Positions 50,467-60,927 are shown, numbered from the stretch's first letter. The stretch: 64,000 nucleotides of DNA from Litorimonas sp051251645 (GCA_051251645.1 JBPOEY010000001.1:1470634-1534633); one strand, 5' to 3'. Notes: generated by a model not told the origin, from the sequence alone. Numbers and translations are program-made.

Positions 50467-51810
50467 TTACAATGTATCTACAATGGCCGCGAGACCCGGC
50501 ATTACGTCAAGGTCGTCATCGATGGGCGGTCGCGTCATGCCAAGTCGGACAATGACCGCGTTCTTAGACGGAATCACAATAACGCGCTGAACGTCGTGTC
50601 CGCCCATGAAATAGGCATCATTCGGTAACCCCGGAAGGCGCTGTCGACCATCCGGCAAGGGATTGTTAAGCCACCAATGCGCGCCGTAAAACGGCGCCTC
50701 GACGGGTAAAGACGGCGTTGTCGCATAAACGACCGTTCCGTCTGGCAAGATACGACGCCCGTTCCACACTCCATCGTCTAGATAGAGTTGGCCCAAACGC
50801 GCCCAGTCCCGCGGACTGGCATAGAGGTAGCTAGAGCCGATAAATGTCCCCCCCGCATCAGTTTCAAACACGGGTGTGCTCATTCCGAGCGGGCCGAAGA
50901 GATGTTTGTATGTCCATTCATGGTAGTTCTGCCCTGACGCTTCAATCGCGCGCCGAAGAACGGCTGAGAGAATATTGCTCGTCCCGCTGGAATAGGCCCA
51001 ATGGGTCCCGGGGGAATATGCGAGCGGCGTTTTCGCCGCCGCGCGGCCCATATGGCGGCTGCCGAACAACATCCGCGTGACGTCCGATGTCGGATCCCCA
51101 TAATCTTCCACGAAGTCTAAACCGTCTGCCATATGCAACAGATCGGCGACCCTGATGGCAGCACGCGGATCGTCGCCGGTCCAATTTGGCATGAGCGCGT
51201 TGTCAGACAGGGAGAGCAAACCCTGATTTACGGCTATCGCCGTCATGGCCTGTGTCACTGATTTGGCCATGGACCAGCTTTGCATCGGCACGTCAGGACC
51301 GAAACCGTCGGCGTAGTCTTCAGCCAAGATCACTCCGTCCTGAATAACGATGATGGCGCGAATATCGGCGGGAACGGCGCGGCCCGCATCAGACCGGGCC
51401 GCTTCGACAAGAGTTTGAATGTCATCTTCGATGGCAATGGGCCAAGATGATGGGGTGACGGCCGGACGCACCAACGCTTCCCCGACCGGACGACCGCCAA
51501 TGGCGAGCGCGCACCCATAGCCCGTGCGGTGCACGGCTTTGACCCGTCCCAAGACACCAAAGACGCTCCCGCGAACCACGCCCTCGGACTGATCCACGCG
51601 AATATTGGCGCGAGAGACAATCGGGTGGATGCGGGCGAAATCGCGGTTGAGAACATCGTCGACATCCCGGCCCGCGATAAAGACTTCTGAACAGACGGCT
51701 TTAGTTTTGTAGCTTGTGGCCGATTTTAGGTAAGGATCTGCGAGATAGGCCACGACCACGGCCCCGCCAATGAGCAGTGCAAAAATGATAGCAATAATGA
51801 GACGTTTCAT
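50467..51810 (-). CDS. Serine hydrolase (beta-lactamase/class C-like)
   Basis: The 447-aa protein starts with an N-terminal membrane anchor or signal (KRLIIAIIFALLIGGAVVVAYL) and then has a serine beta-lactamase-like domain. The SxxK motif is SMAKS near residue 195, the YxN-like motif is YSSG, and the C-terminal YGAHWWLN marks the third element area, while GHDVQRVIVIP ends the fold. This is the esterase/carboxypeptidase type (class C-like), not a typical antibiotic resistance enzyme. ATG 51810 is chosen over an upstream frame. The stop lies near the SDR gene; function unknown. Confidence 0.85.
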   Translation of the reverse strand: MKRLIIAIIFALLIGGAVVVAYLADPYLKSATSYKTKAVCSEVFIAGRDVDDVLNRDFARIHPIVSRANIRVDQSEGVVRGSVFGVLGRVKAVHRTGYGCALAIGGRPVGEALVRPAVTPSSWPIAIEDDIQTLVEAARSDAGRAVPADIRAIIVIQDGVILAEDYADGFGPDVPMQSWSMAKSVTQAMTAIAVNQGLLSLSDNALMPNWTGDDPRAAIRVADLLHMADGLDFVEDYGDPTSDVTRMLFGSRHMGRAAAKTPLAYSPGTHWAYSSGTSNILSAVLRRAIEASGQNYHEWTYKHLFGPLGMSTPVFETDAGGTFIGSSYLYASPRDWARLGQLYLDDGVWNGRRILPDGTVVYATTPSLPVEAPFYGAHWWLNNPLPDGRQRLPGLPNDAYFMGGHDVQRVIVIPSKNAVIVRLGMTRPPIDDDLDVMPGLAAIVDTL

Positions 51811-51863
51811 GTCGCTGTTATAAGGCGACGCCCCGTCCACGCAAACGCCAATGGCCAAACAAA

Positions 51864-51889
51864 AAAGGCCGCTCCGAAGAGCGGCCTTT
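51864..51889 (-). terminator. Intrinsic terminator after rpoC
   Basis: On the reverse strand AAAGGCCGCTC-TTCG-GAGCGGCCTTT is an 11-bp perfect stem with a UUCG-type tetraloop, followed by TTTG. It lies 22 bp after the rpoC stop codon and ends the rpoBC operon. Confidence 0.92.
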
Positions 51890-51910
51890 CTAAATCTAAT
51901 GTCGCACAGC

Positions 51911-54900
51911 CTATTCGGCAGCGTCGCCGTCGAGTTCCGCTGGAAATGCTTCCATTGGAGCCGCTGCGGCGCGTTCTGCGAGCAACTTTGTATCGCGTGT
52001 GTTCGCCAGTTTCTGGTAGCGACGCAGATTGCTGCCCGTACCGGCTGGGATCAAACGACCCACGATGACGTTCTCTTTCAGACCTTCAAGCATGTCTTCC
52101 TTACCCTGAACCGAGGCTTCCGTGAGGACGCGAGTCGTTTCTTGGAAGGACGCTGCCGAGATGAAGCTACGCGTTTGCAGCGACGCTTTGGTGATCCCGA
52201 GAAGGACAGGTTCGCCAATCGCAGGGCGGGCCTTCTTATTCTCAGCCAGAAGCTCCGCATTGCGCTCGTTAAATTCAACCTTATCGAGCTGTTCCGCGCG
52301 GATCATGGACGTGTCGCCCGGATCCGTGACTTCGACCTTCTGCAGCATTTGCCGGACAATCACTTCGATGTGCTTGTCGTTAATCGGCACGCCCTGCAGA
52401 CGGTAAACGCCTTGCACTTCGTCCACGAGATACTCCGCCAGCGCCTCGACACCCATAACTTGCAGGATGTCGTGCGGGGCTGGATTACCATCAACGATGT
52501 AATCACCGCGTTTCACCATGTCGCCATCAGCCACGAGCATGTGTTTGCCCTTTGGCACGAGGAAACTGATTGACTCGCCGTCTTCAGTCTCAGGCAGGAT
52601 CGAGATTTTACGCTTGTTTTTATAGTCGCGCGTAAATTCAATCTTCCCGTCCATCTGGGCAATAATCGCATCATCCTTAGGACGACGGGCTTCGAACAAC
52701 TCGGCAACCCGTGGAAGACCACCGGTAATATCGCGCTGTGTTGCAGACCCTTTTGGAATACGCGCAAGCACTGTGCCCGGCTTGACTGTATCGCCGTCAT
52801 TGACCGAGAGGATCGCCCCGACCGCGAGCATATAGCGCGCAATCCGGTTTTCGCTGAGCTCAACAGGTTCGCCGTTCTCACCTTCGATGACCGCAGCAGG
52901 CTGAATATCACCTGATTTGGAACTGGCACGCCAATCGATAATGACCTTGGACGAAATACCCGTATCTTCGTCGGTTTCTTCCTTCGCAGAGACCCCTTCG
53001 ACCAGATCGAGCAAGCGCACAGTCCCTGCGACCTCAGAGAGGATTGGCATGGTGTACGGGTCCCAATCGGCGAGTTTCGTGCCGATATTGACCATCGCGC
53101 CATTATCCAGCGGCATCCGCGACCCGAAATCAACCTTGTGGATTTCGAGTGTTTTGCCTTCAGTATTGACGACTTCGAACTCAAGTTTGCGCGTGTTGAC
53201 GATGAAGCCATTGTCAGTCTCAATGACGTCTTTTTCGTCATATTTGATCCGACCTTCATTGACCGCTTCGATCACGGATTTATCCGCAACAGAGGCTGTA
53301 CCGCCAATGTGGAATGTCCGCATCGTCAGCTGCGTGCCCGGCTCACCAATGGACTGCGCCGCGATAACGCCGACGGCTTCACCCATGTTCACTTTCGTCC
53401 CGCGGGCCAGATCACGACCGTAACAGGTCGCACAAATACCCGTGATGGTTTCGCAAGTGAGTGGCGAACGCACGCGAATGTCGGCAGCGCCGCCTTCGTC
53501 AACGATCACCATCTTATCTTCATCGATATAGGTGTTGGCGGGGAACATAAGATCGCCCGTGCGTGGATCGTGCATGTCTTCCGATAGAACACGGCCCAAG
53601 ATACGCTCACCCAGCGAGACAACGACGTCACCGCCATCAACAACAGGTTTGATCTCGATGCCCGCTTCAGTCCCGCAATCCTGCTCTGTGACGATACAGT
53701 CTTGCGCCACATCGACGAGACGACGGGTCAGGTAACCCGAGTTGGCTGTCTTCAACGCCGTATCCGCAAGACCCTTCCGGGCCCCGTGGGTGGAGTTAAA
53801 GTAGTCCATCACGGTGAGGCCTTCTTTAAAGTTGGCCGTAATCGGCGTTTCAATAATCTCGCCAGACGGCTTGGCCATCAGGCCCCGCATCCCAGCAAGC
53901 TGTTTCATCTGGTTCTTCGAACCCCGAGCACCAGACTCAGCCATCATAAAGATCGAGTTGATGATCTTCCGAGGCTTCGCCGCCTCGTCCATCATCGCAT
54001 CCGCCACTTTGTCCGTACATTTGGACCAAGCGTCGACGACCTTGTTGTATTTCTCACCTTTGGTGATCAGACCGTCTGCATATTGCTGTTCGAAATCTTG
54101 CACCAATTCATGCGTTTCCGCGACGAGCGTATATTTCGTCTCAGGAATGATCATGTCATCCTTACCAAACGAAATACCCGCTTTGGCAGCTTCCGCAAAA
54201 CCAAGCCCCATCATCTTATCCGCAAAGATCACCGTCGCCTTCTGACCGCCGTGGCGGTAGACGATATCGATCAGTTTGCCGATTTCCTTCTTCGTCAACT
54301 CTTTGTTGATGACGGAGAACGGAATGTTGTGATGACGCGGTAGGAATTCGCCCAGCTTCAAACGACCCGGTGTGGTTTCTGCCACTTCCATGGTCGTCGT
54401 GCCGTCTTCGTGCGTGACCGGGAAACGGCCTTTCACTTTGGCGTGCAAAGTCACAAACTTATTGTCCAAGGCCGCTTCGACTTCGGCGACATTGGCAAAC
54501 ATCATGCCTTCACCGGTTTCGCCGTCCCGCATGAGGGACATGTAGTAGAGACCGAGAACAATATCCTGCGACGGCACAATGATTGGCTTACCATTGGCGG
54601 GCGAAAGGATGTTGTTGGTGGACATCATTAACACGCGGGCTTCCAGCTGTGCTTCAATCGACAGCGGAACGTGAACGGCCATTTGGTCGCCATCAAAGTC
54701 AGCATTGAACGCCGCACAGACGAGCGGGTGCAGGCGGATCGCCTTGCCTTCCGTCAGTTTCGGCTCAAACGCTTGGATGCCCAAACGGTGCAATGTCGGC
54801 GCCCGGTTCAACAGAACAGGGTGCTCGCGAATGACTTCGTCAAGAATATCCCAAATTTCAGGACGTTCCTTCTCGACCAATTTCTTGGACTGTTTGACAG

Positions 54901-56083
54901 TGCCAGACAGGCCTTTGGCGTCGAGACGCGAATAGATGAACGGCTTGAACAGCTCGAGCGCCATCTTCTTCGGTAGACCACATTCGTGCAACTTCAGCTC
55001 AGGACCAACCACGATCACGGAACGGCCAGAATAGTCAACGCGCTTACCGAGCAAGTTTTGACGGAAGCGACCCTGCTTACCCTTGAGCATATCGGACATG
55101 GATTTCAGCGGACGCTTATTCGCGCCCGTGATGGTCCGGCCACGACGGCCATTGTCAAACAAGGCATCGACAGATTCTTGCAACATCCGCTTTTCGTTCC
55201 GGATGATAATGTCCGGCGCGCGCAGCTCAATCAGGCGTTTCAAGCGATTGTTACGGTTGATCACCCGACGATAGAGATCATTCAGGTCGGACGTCGCAAA
55301 CCGGCCGCCATCCAATGGCACAAGCGGACGAAGCTCTGGCGGGATAACCGGAACGATGGTCAGAACCATCCACTCCGGACGGTTGCCAGACTTCTTGAAA
55401 CTTTCCAACAATTTGAGGCGCTTGGACAGTTTCTTGAGTTTCAGCTCAGAACCTGTTTCCGTCATATCGAAACGCGTGCGTTCGATCTCGGCATCCAGAT
55501 CAAGATCACCCAGCATTTCGCGAACGGCTTCCGCGCCGATACCGGCCGTGAAGCTATCTTCACCAAATTCGGCTTGGGCGTCGAGATATTCTTCCTCGGA
55601 CAGGATCTGACGCTCATCCAAAGAGGTCAGGCCAGGCTCAGTGACAACATAGCTCTCAAAATAGAGCACGCGCTCCACTTCTTTCAGGGTCATGTTGAGC
55701 ATGGTCGAAATCCGCGATGGCAGGGATTTCAGGAACCAAATGTGCGCAACAGGCGCTGCTAGTTCGATGTGACCCATGCGTTCACGACGAACGCGCGTGA
55801 CCGTGACTTCAACGCCGCATTTTTCGCAAACGACGCCTTTATACTTCATGCGCTTATATTTGCCGCAGAGACATTCGTAATCTTTGACCGGACCAAAGAT
55901 ACGCGCACAAAACAGGCCGTCTTTCTCTGGTTTGAAAGTCCGGTAGTTAATGGTTTCTGGCTTCTTTATCTCACCAAATGACCAGCTGAGAATCTTCTCA
56001 GGCGATGCCAGGGAAATACGGATCCGGTCGAAGGATGGACCTTCTTGCGCCGGATTGAAGATGTTCATGACCTCTTGGTTCAT
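51911..56083 (-). CDS. rpoC: RNA polymerase beta' subunit RpoC
   Basis: RpoC is the beta' subunit with the catalytic Mg site. The 1390-aa protein has the N-terminal zinc-binding CLCGKYKRMKYKGVVCEKCGVEVT, the rudder/lid region, the catalytic NADFDGDQMAVHVP motif with three aspartates (about residue 460), the bridge helix and trigger loop (GEPGTQLTMRTFHIGGTAS), and the C-terminal second zinc site (CETITGICATCYGRD). It is full length. ATG 56083 follows GGACG. It is transcribed with rpoB (108 bp upstream) through a spacer with three hairpins. Confidence 0.97.
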   Translation of the reverse strand: MNQEVMNIFNPAQEGPSFDRIRISLASPEKILSWSFGEIKKPETINYRTFKPEKDGLFCARIFGPVKDYECLCGKYKRMKYKGVVCEKCGVEVTVTRVRRERMGHIELAAPVAHIWFLKSLPSRISTMLNMTLKEVERVLYFESYVVTEPGLTSLDERQILSEEEYLDAQAEFGEDSFTAGIGAEAVREMLGDLDLDAEIERTRFDMTETGSELKLKKLSKRLKLLESFKKSGNRPEWMVLTIVPVIPPELRPLVPLDGGRFATSDLNDLYRRVINRNNRLKRLIELRAPDIIIRNEKRMLQESVDALFDNGRRGRTITGANKRPLKSMSDMLKGKQGRFRQNLLGKRVDYSGRSVIVVGPELKLHECGLPKKMALELFKPFIYSRLDAKGLSGTVKQSKKLVEKERPEIWDILDEVIREHPVLLNRAPTLHRLGIQAFEPKLTEGKAIRLHPLVCAAFNADFDGDQMAVHVPLSIEAQLEARVLMMSTNNILSPANGKPIIVPSQDIVLGLYYMSLMRDGETGEGMMFANVAEVEAALDNKFVTLHAKVKGRFPVTHEDGTTTMEVAETTPGRLKLGEFLPRHHNIPFSVINKELTKKEIGKLIDIVYRHGGQKATVIFADKMMGLGFAEAAKAGISFGKDDMIIPETKYTLVAETHELVQDFEQQYADGLITKGEKYNKVVDAWSKCTDKVADAMMDEAAKPRKIINSIFMMAESGARGSKNQMKQLAGMRGLMAKPSGEIIETPITANFKEGLTVMDYFNSTHGARKGLADTALKTANSGYLTRRLVDVAQDCIVTEQDCGTEAGIEIKPVVDGGDVVVSLGERILGRVLSEDMHDPRTGDLMFPANTYIDEDKMVIVDEGGAADIRVRSPLTCETITGICATCYGRDLARGTKVNMGEAVGVIAAQSIGEPGTQLTMRTFHIGGTASVADKSVIEAVNEGRIKYDEKDVIETDNGFIVNTRKLEFEVVNTEGKTLEIHKVDFGSRMPLDNGAMVNIGTKLADWDPYTMPILSEVAGTVRLLDLVEGVSAKEETDEDTGISSKVIIDWRASSKSGDIQPAAVIEGENGEPVELSENRIARYMLAVGAILSVNDGDTVKPGTVLARIPKGSATQRDITGGLPRVAELFEARRPKDDAIIAQMDGKIEFTRDYKNKRKISILPETEDGESISFLVPKGKHMLVADGDMVKRGDYIVDGNPAPHDILQVMGVEALAEYLVDEVQGVYRLQGVPINDKHIEVIVRQMLQKVEVTDPGDTSMIRAEQLDKVEFNERNAELLAENKKARPAIGEPVLLGITKASLQTRSFISAASFQETTRVLTEASVQGKEDMLEGLKENVIVGRLIPAGTGSNLRRYQKLANTRDTKLLAERAAAAPMEAFPAELDGDAAE

Positions 56084-56110
56084 GGGACGTCCTTTGTTTT
56101 GGGCTTAGCC

Positions 56111-56180
56111 ATCCCGCGTCCGGGATAGTGGCGAGCCACTAGAAATAAAGTGCGCGCGCAGGGTGTGTGACCCCGCGCGC
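56111..56180 (-). promoter_or_regulatory. Hairpin-rich rpoB-rpoC intergenic spacer
   Basis: Three hairpins lie in 70 bp between rpoB and rpoC: ATCCCG-CGTC-CGGGAT (56111-56126), TAGTGG-CGAG-CCACTA (56126-56141), and GCGCGC..GGGT-GTGTG-ACCC..GCGCGC (56154-56180). Two share a base at 56126 and so nearly abut. They could be RNase III or attenuation structures that tune beta to beta' ratio. No T-run follows, so they are not simple terminators. Confidence 0.6.
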
Positions 56181-56191
56181 TGCAATACTAA

Positions 56192-59100
56192 TTAGCCGTT
56201 TGTCAGCTCGATGTTCAGACCCAGAGAGCGGATTTCCTTGACGAGAACGTTAAAGCTCTCCGGAATACCGGCTTCGAAGCTGTCATCACCACGAACAATC
56301 GACTCATAGACTTTCGTCCGACCCGCGACATCATCCGATTTCACCGTCAGCATTTCCTGCAAGGTGTAAGCGGCGCCGTAAGCTTCCAAGGCCCAGACTT
56401 CCATCTCACCAAAGCGCTGACCACCGAACTGAGCTTTACCACCCAGCGGCTGCTGCGTGACAAGTGAGTATGGCCCAATGCTTCGCGCGTGGATTTTATC
56501 GTCCACCAAGTGGTGCAGTTTGAGCAGATACTTGTAGCCCACGGTGACCTGACGCGTGAATTGATCACCCGTCCGACCATCGTGCAACGTGACCTGACCA
56601 GAACTATGCAGGCCCGCTTTTTCAAGCATGGTGACGATATCCGGCTCACGTGCGCCATCAAAGACAGGCGTCGCAATTGGAACACCGCGTGTGACATTGC
56701 CCGCGAGCTCGACAATTTCATCATTCTTGCGTGGCAAGGTGATGTCATCGCCATAGGCGTGCTGAACAGCGTCGCGCAGAGCGCCGTGATTGCCGTCTTC
56801 TTTATACACTTCGAGCGCTTCGTTGATCATGTCGCCAATACCGGCACAGGCCCAACCGAGGTGCGTTTCCAGAATCTGACCAACGTTCATTCGCGATGGA
56901 ACGCCGAGCGGGTTCAAAACGATATCAACGGCTTGGCCACTTGGCAGGAACGGCATGTCTTCGATCGGATTGATCTTAGAAATGACACCCTTGTTCCCGT
57001 GACGTCCGGCCATTTTATCACCCGGCTGAAGCTTACGCTTCACCGCAACGAAGACTTTGACCATCTTCATCACACCCGGAGGCAGATCATCACCGCGTTG
57101 CAGCTTGTCGACCTTGTCATCAAAGCGCGCATCAAGGCGAGCTTTTGATGTGTCATACTGTGACTTCAAGGCTTCCAATTCGCCAATGGCTTTTTCGTCA
57201 TCGAGGCCAATCCGCCACCAATCAGAGCGCGGAACATCATTCAGCGTCTCATCCGTGATCGGACCTTTTTTGAACCCGCGAGGACCAGAGACGGCGCTCT
57301 TACCCATCAGAACCGTGCGAACCGAATCGTACACAGAGCGTTCCAGAATGGTCAGCTCATCATCACGGTCTTTCCCGAGGCTTTCGATTTCCTCACGCTC
57401 GATTTGCATCGCGCGCTCGTCTTTCTCAACACCTTGGCGGTTAAACACACGGACTTCCACGACAGTACCAGAGGCACCCGGTGGGAGTTTCAACGATGTA
57501 TCGCGAACATCAGAGGCTTTCTCACCAAAGATGGCGCGCAGAAGTTTTTCTTCTGGTGTCATCGGGCTTTCGCCTTTTGGTGTGACCTTACCGACGAGGA
57601 TATCGCCCGCATGGACTTCCGCGCCAACGGCGACGATCCCGGCTTCATCCAAATTGCGCAGGCTCTCTTCGCCAACGTTTGGAATATCGCGGGTAATGTC
57701 TTCAGGGCCTAGCTTTGTATCCCGTGCCATGACCGAGAACTCTTCGATGTGAAGCGATGTATAAACATCGTCGCGCACGATACGCTCACTGATCAAGATC
57801 GAGTCTTCGAAGTTATAGCCATTCCACGGCATAAACGCGACAAGCACGTTTTTGCCGAGCGCCAATTCACCCAACTCTGTCGACGGACCATCGGCAATAA
57901 TATCGCCAGATTTAACTTCATCGCCGACTTTAACCAACGGACGTTGGTTGATGCAGGTGGATTGGTTAGACCGCTGGAACTTCAGCAAGTTGTAGATATC
58001 GACGCCAGACTTGGAGAGATCTTTCTCTTTGTCAGCCCGAACCACGATGCGTTTCGCGTCAACCTGCTCGACGATCCCGTCGCGCTTGGCTGTTACAGTC
58101 GCACCTGAATCAACAGCCACAATGCCTTCCATGCCAGTCCCGACTAAAGGCGCTTCCGCCTTCAAGAGTGGCACAGCCTGACGCATCATGTTCGAACCCA
58201 TCAAGGCCCGGTTCGCATCATCATTTTCCAAGAACGGGATCAAAGCCGCCGCAACAGACACGAGCTGTTTCGGAGATACGTCGATGAAATCGATTTCTTC
58301 ACGCGACGCTTGAATGACTTCGCCATTCGCGCGGCAAGTCGTGAACTCATCCATCAATTCACCGTCTTCGGAGATTTTGGCATTGGCCTGCGCCACAATA
58401 TAGCGAGCCTCTTCCATCGCGGACAGATACTGGACCTTATCCTGCAATTTGCCGTCCTTGACCTTGCGGTAAGGACTTTCGATGAAGCCATATTCGTTGA
58501 CACGCGCATGGGTTGCCAATGAGTTGATCAGGCCGATGTTCGGGCCTTCCGGTGTCTCAATCGGGCAAATCCGACCATAGTGTGTTGGGTGGACATCGCG
58601 GACTTCGAAGCCTGCGCGTTCACGGGTCAAACCACCAGGGCCAAGCGCTGAGAGACGACGCTTATGCGTAATCTCTGACAGCGGATTGGTTTGGTCCATA
58701 AACTGCGACAGCTGCGAGGAGCCGAAGAATTCACGCACGACAGCGGCAGCCGGTTTCGCATTGATCAAATCATGCGGCATGACGGTCTCAATATCGACCG
58801 ACTGCATCCGTTCTTTGATCGCACGTTCCATGCGCAGAAGACCAATACGGTATTGGTTCTGCATGAGTTCACCCACTGAGCGAACCCGGCGGTTACCAAG
58901 GTTATCAATATCATCTATCGCGCCGAAGCCGTCTTTGAGCTTCACGAGCGTATCGACAACAGCCAAGATGTCTTCTTTGCGTAGAACCCGCATTTCAGGT
59001 TCCGCATCCAGTTCCATCCGCAGGTTCATCTTGACCCGGCCAACAGCCGAGAGGTCATAACGTTCCTGATCGAAGAAGAGCGAGTTAAACAGATCTTCGG

Positions 59101-60274
59101 CGGCTTCTGCCGTCGGTGGCTCACCCGGACGCATGACGCGGTAGATATCAACTAGCGCGCCTTCGCGGCTATCGTTCTTATCCGCGGCCAATGTGTTACG
59201 AATGTAAGGACCAACATTGATGTGATCGATGTTCAGGACAGACAATTCACCAACGCCGGCTCCATTGATCTGCTCCATCGCGTCTTCGGAGAGCTCGTCG
59301 CCTGCTTCCGCATAGATTTGACCCGTTTCCATGTTGACGATGTCTTCAGCAACGAAACGCTCTGACATTTCAAAGTCAGAAATTAGAACGTGTTTCACGC
59401 CATCATCGGCAAGTTTCTTCGCGCCGCGTTTTGTCAGTTTACGACCCAATGGGGCGACAACTTCGCCCGTCGCCGCGTCAACCAGATCACGCTGGAGCTT
59501 GGCTCCGCGATATTCTTCTGGATCAAACGCGCGGGTCCAGCCGCCTTTTTTCGCTTCGCGTTTAAATTCGACAGCTTCGTAATATTCTTCGAGAATTTCT
59601 TCCCGCGTCATGCCGAGCGCATAAAGCACGGTCGTGGCAGGGAGTTTCCGGCGACGGTCAATCCGCGCAAACAGAATATCTTTGTGATCGAACTCAAAAT
59701 CGAGCCAAGACCCACGATACGGAATGATCCGTGCGGAGAAGAGGAATTTACCAGAGCTGTGGGACTTGCCCTTGTCATGATCAAAGAACACGCCCGGTGA
59801 ACGGTGCATTTGCGACACGATCACGCGCTCGGTGCCGTTCACAATGAACGTCCCTTTGTCAGTCATGAGCGGGATATCGCCCATATAGACATCTTGCTCT
59901 TTGATGTCTTTGACAGAACGCGCGCCTGTATCATCGTCGATGTCAAACACGACGAGACGCATTTTCACTTTCAGCGGAGCCGCGAAAGTGATGTCGCGTT
60001 GCTGGCATTCTTCTTCGTCGAACTTTGGCGGTTCGAAGACGAATGAGACATATTCCAGAACGGCGCGGTCAGAAAAGTCGCGCACGGGGAAGACAGAGTT
60101 GAAAACGCCGTTGATCCCCTGATCCTTCGCACGGTCGCCCGCATCGATATCTTTCTGGAGGAAGTGATCGTAGGAGCTTTTCTGCACCTCGATCAAATTA
60201 GGCATGGAAGCGGCTTCGGGAATACGCCCAAAGCTCTTACGGATACGTTTCTTGCCGGTAAAGGTCAGTGACAT
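56192..60274 (-). CDS. rpoB: RNA polymerase beta subunit RpoB
   Basis: RpoB is the beta subunit and target of rifamycins. The protein (1360 aa from ATG 60274) is full length with the N-terminal KRIRKSFGRIPE, the rifampicin pocket FMDQTNPLSEITHKRRLSALGPGG (position about 530), KMAGRHGNKGVIS and the C-terminal QPLGGKAQFGGQRFGEMEVWALEAYGAA. ATG 60274 has AAGGGTG 6 nt upstream; an in-frame GTG at 60283 is inferior. rplL ends 198 bp upstream, separated by a spacer with a palindrome, and rpoC follows. Confidence 0.97.
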   Translation of the reverse strand: MSLTFTGKKRIRKSFGRIPEAASMPNLIEVQKSSYDHFLQKDIDAGDRAKDQGINGVFNSVFPVRDFSDRAVLEYVSFVFEPPKFDEEECQQRDITFAAPLKVKMRLVVFDIDDDTGARSVKDIKEQDVYMGDIPLMTDKGTFIVNGTERVIVSQMHRSPGVFFDHDKGKSHSSGKFLFSARIIPYRGSWLDFEFDHKDILFARIDRRRKLPATTVLYALGMTREEILEEYYEAVEFKREAKKGGWTRAFDPEEYRGAKLQRDLVDAATGEVVAPLGRKLTKRGAKKLADDGVKHVLISDFEMSERFVAEDIVNMETGQIYAEAGDELSEDAMEQINGAGVGELSVLNIDHINVGPYIRNTLAADKNDSREGALVDIYRVMRPGEPPTAEAAEDLFNSLFFDQERYDLSAVGRVKMNLRMELDAEPEMRVLRKEDILAVVDTLVKLKDGFGAIDDIDNLGNRRVRSVGELMQNQYRIGLLRMERAIKERMQSVDIETVMPHDLINAKPAAAVVREFFGSSQLSQFMDQTNPLSEITHKRRLSALGPGGLTRERAGFEVRDVHPTHYGRICPIETPEGPNIGLINSLATHARVNEYGFIESPYRKVKDGKLQDKVQYLSAMEEARYIVAQANAKISEDGELMDEFTTCRANGEVIQASREEIDFIDVSPKQLVSVAAALIPFLENDDANRALMGSNMMRQAVPLLKAEAPLVGTGMEGIVAVDSGATVTAKRDGIVEQVDAKRIVVRADKEKDLSKSGVDIYNLLKFQRSNQSTCINQRPLVKVGDEVKSGDIIADGPSTELGELALGKNVLVAFMPWNGYNFEDSILISERIVRDDVYTSLHIEEFSVMARDTKLGPEDITRDIPNVGEESLRNLDEAGIVAVGAEVHAGDILVGKVTPKGESPMTPEEKLLRAIFGEKASDVRDTSLKLPPGASGTVVEVRVFNRQGVEKDERAMQIEREEIESLGKDRDDELTILERSVYDSVRTVLMGKSAVSGPRGFKKGPITDETLNDVPRSDWWRIGLDDEKAIGELEALKSQYDTSKARLDARFDDKVDKLQRGDDLPPGVMKMVKVFVAVKRKLQPGDKMAGRHGNKGVISKINPIEDMPFLPSGQAVDIVLNPLGVPSRMNVGQILETHLGWACAGIGDMINEALEVYKEDGNHGALRDAVQHAYGDDITLPRKNDEIVELAGNVTRGVPIATPVFDGAREPDIVTMLEKAGLHSSGQVTLHDGRTGDQFTRQVTVGYKYLLKLHHLVDDKIHARSIGPYSLVTQQPLGGKAQFGGQRFGEMEVWALEAYGAAYTLQEMLTVKSDDVAGRTKVYESIVRGDDSFEAGIPESFNVLVKEIRSLGLNIELTNG

Positions 60275-60306
60275 CAAAGACACCCTTCGTCAGTCGCGGC
60301 CAGACA

Positions 60307-60327
60307 TTTTGGGCTGCAGCCCCAAAA
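60307..60327 (-). promoter_or_regulatory. Palindrome in the rplL-rpoB spacer
   Basis: TTTTGGGCTGCAGCCCCAAAA forms a stem with one bulge, between rplL and rpoB. The spacer of this operon is known in other bacteria to hold an attenuator and RNase III site that lower rpoB expression relative to the ribosomal protein genes. Its function here is inferred from position. Confidence 0.5.
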
Positions 60328-60471
60328 CGCCGGTCAAAATTAGTCCGGTTTTCGATTATCCTGACGACCGGACGCCAGTGTGGACGGGTGTTTCTCCTCC
60401 CCAGACCATCGGAGGTGTTCGTGAGCGCGCCCTGTTAAACAAGACGCGCCCGCGAACGAATAGGTCGAAAC

Positions 60472-60840
60472 CTACTTAAGCTCGACAGAGGCGCCGGCAG
60501 CTTCCAGCTTTTCTTTAATGTCGTTTGCTTCAGCTTCAGGCACGCCTTCTTTGACGGCTTTAGGAGCTGATTCAACAAGCTCTTTCGCTTCTTTGAGGCC
60601 AAGACCTGTGATGGCGCGAACTTCCTTAATCACGGAAATCTTGTTGCCACCGAACGATGTCATAACAACATCGAAATCAGTCTTTTCTTCAGCCGCTTCA
60701 GCAGCGCCTGCTGGGCCAGCCATAACAGCCGCAGCTGCTGGCTCGATGCCGTACTCATCCTTAAGGATGTCGTTCAGCTCTTTAGCTTCGAGAATGGTCA
60801 GTTCGACCAGTTCTTTAGCAAGTTTTTTAACATCAGCCAT
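60472..60840 (-). CDS. rplL: Ribosomal protein bL12 (L7/L12)
   Basis: bL12 is the acidic stalk protein that recruits translation factors. The 122-aa product has the N-terminal dimerisation helices (LAKELVELTILEAKELNDIL), an Ala/Gly-rich hinge (AAAAVMAGPAGAAEAAEE) and the C-terminal factor-binding domain (KISVIKEVRAITGLGLKEAKELVESAP). It is complete. It follows rplJ by 87 bp. Confidence 0.97.
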   Translation of the reverse strand: MADVKKLAKELVELTILEAKELNDILKDEYGIEPAAAAVMAGPAGAAEAAEEKTDFDVVMTSFGGNKISVIKEVRAITGLGLKEAKELVESAPKAVKEGVPEAEANDIKEKLEAAGASVELK

Positions 60841-60927
60841 GATGTAGTTCCTTGAGTTTATTGCCCCGACAAAAAGTGTTGTAAGGGCGGGTTGGTTCGA
60901 GTTTTGCGAGAATGTTGTCGTAAAGAG

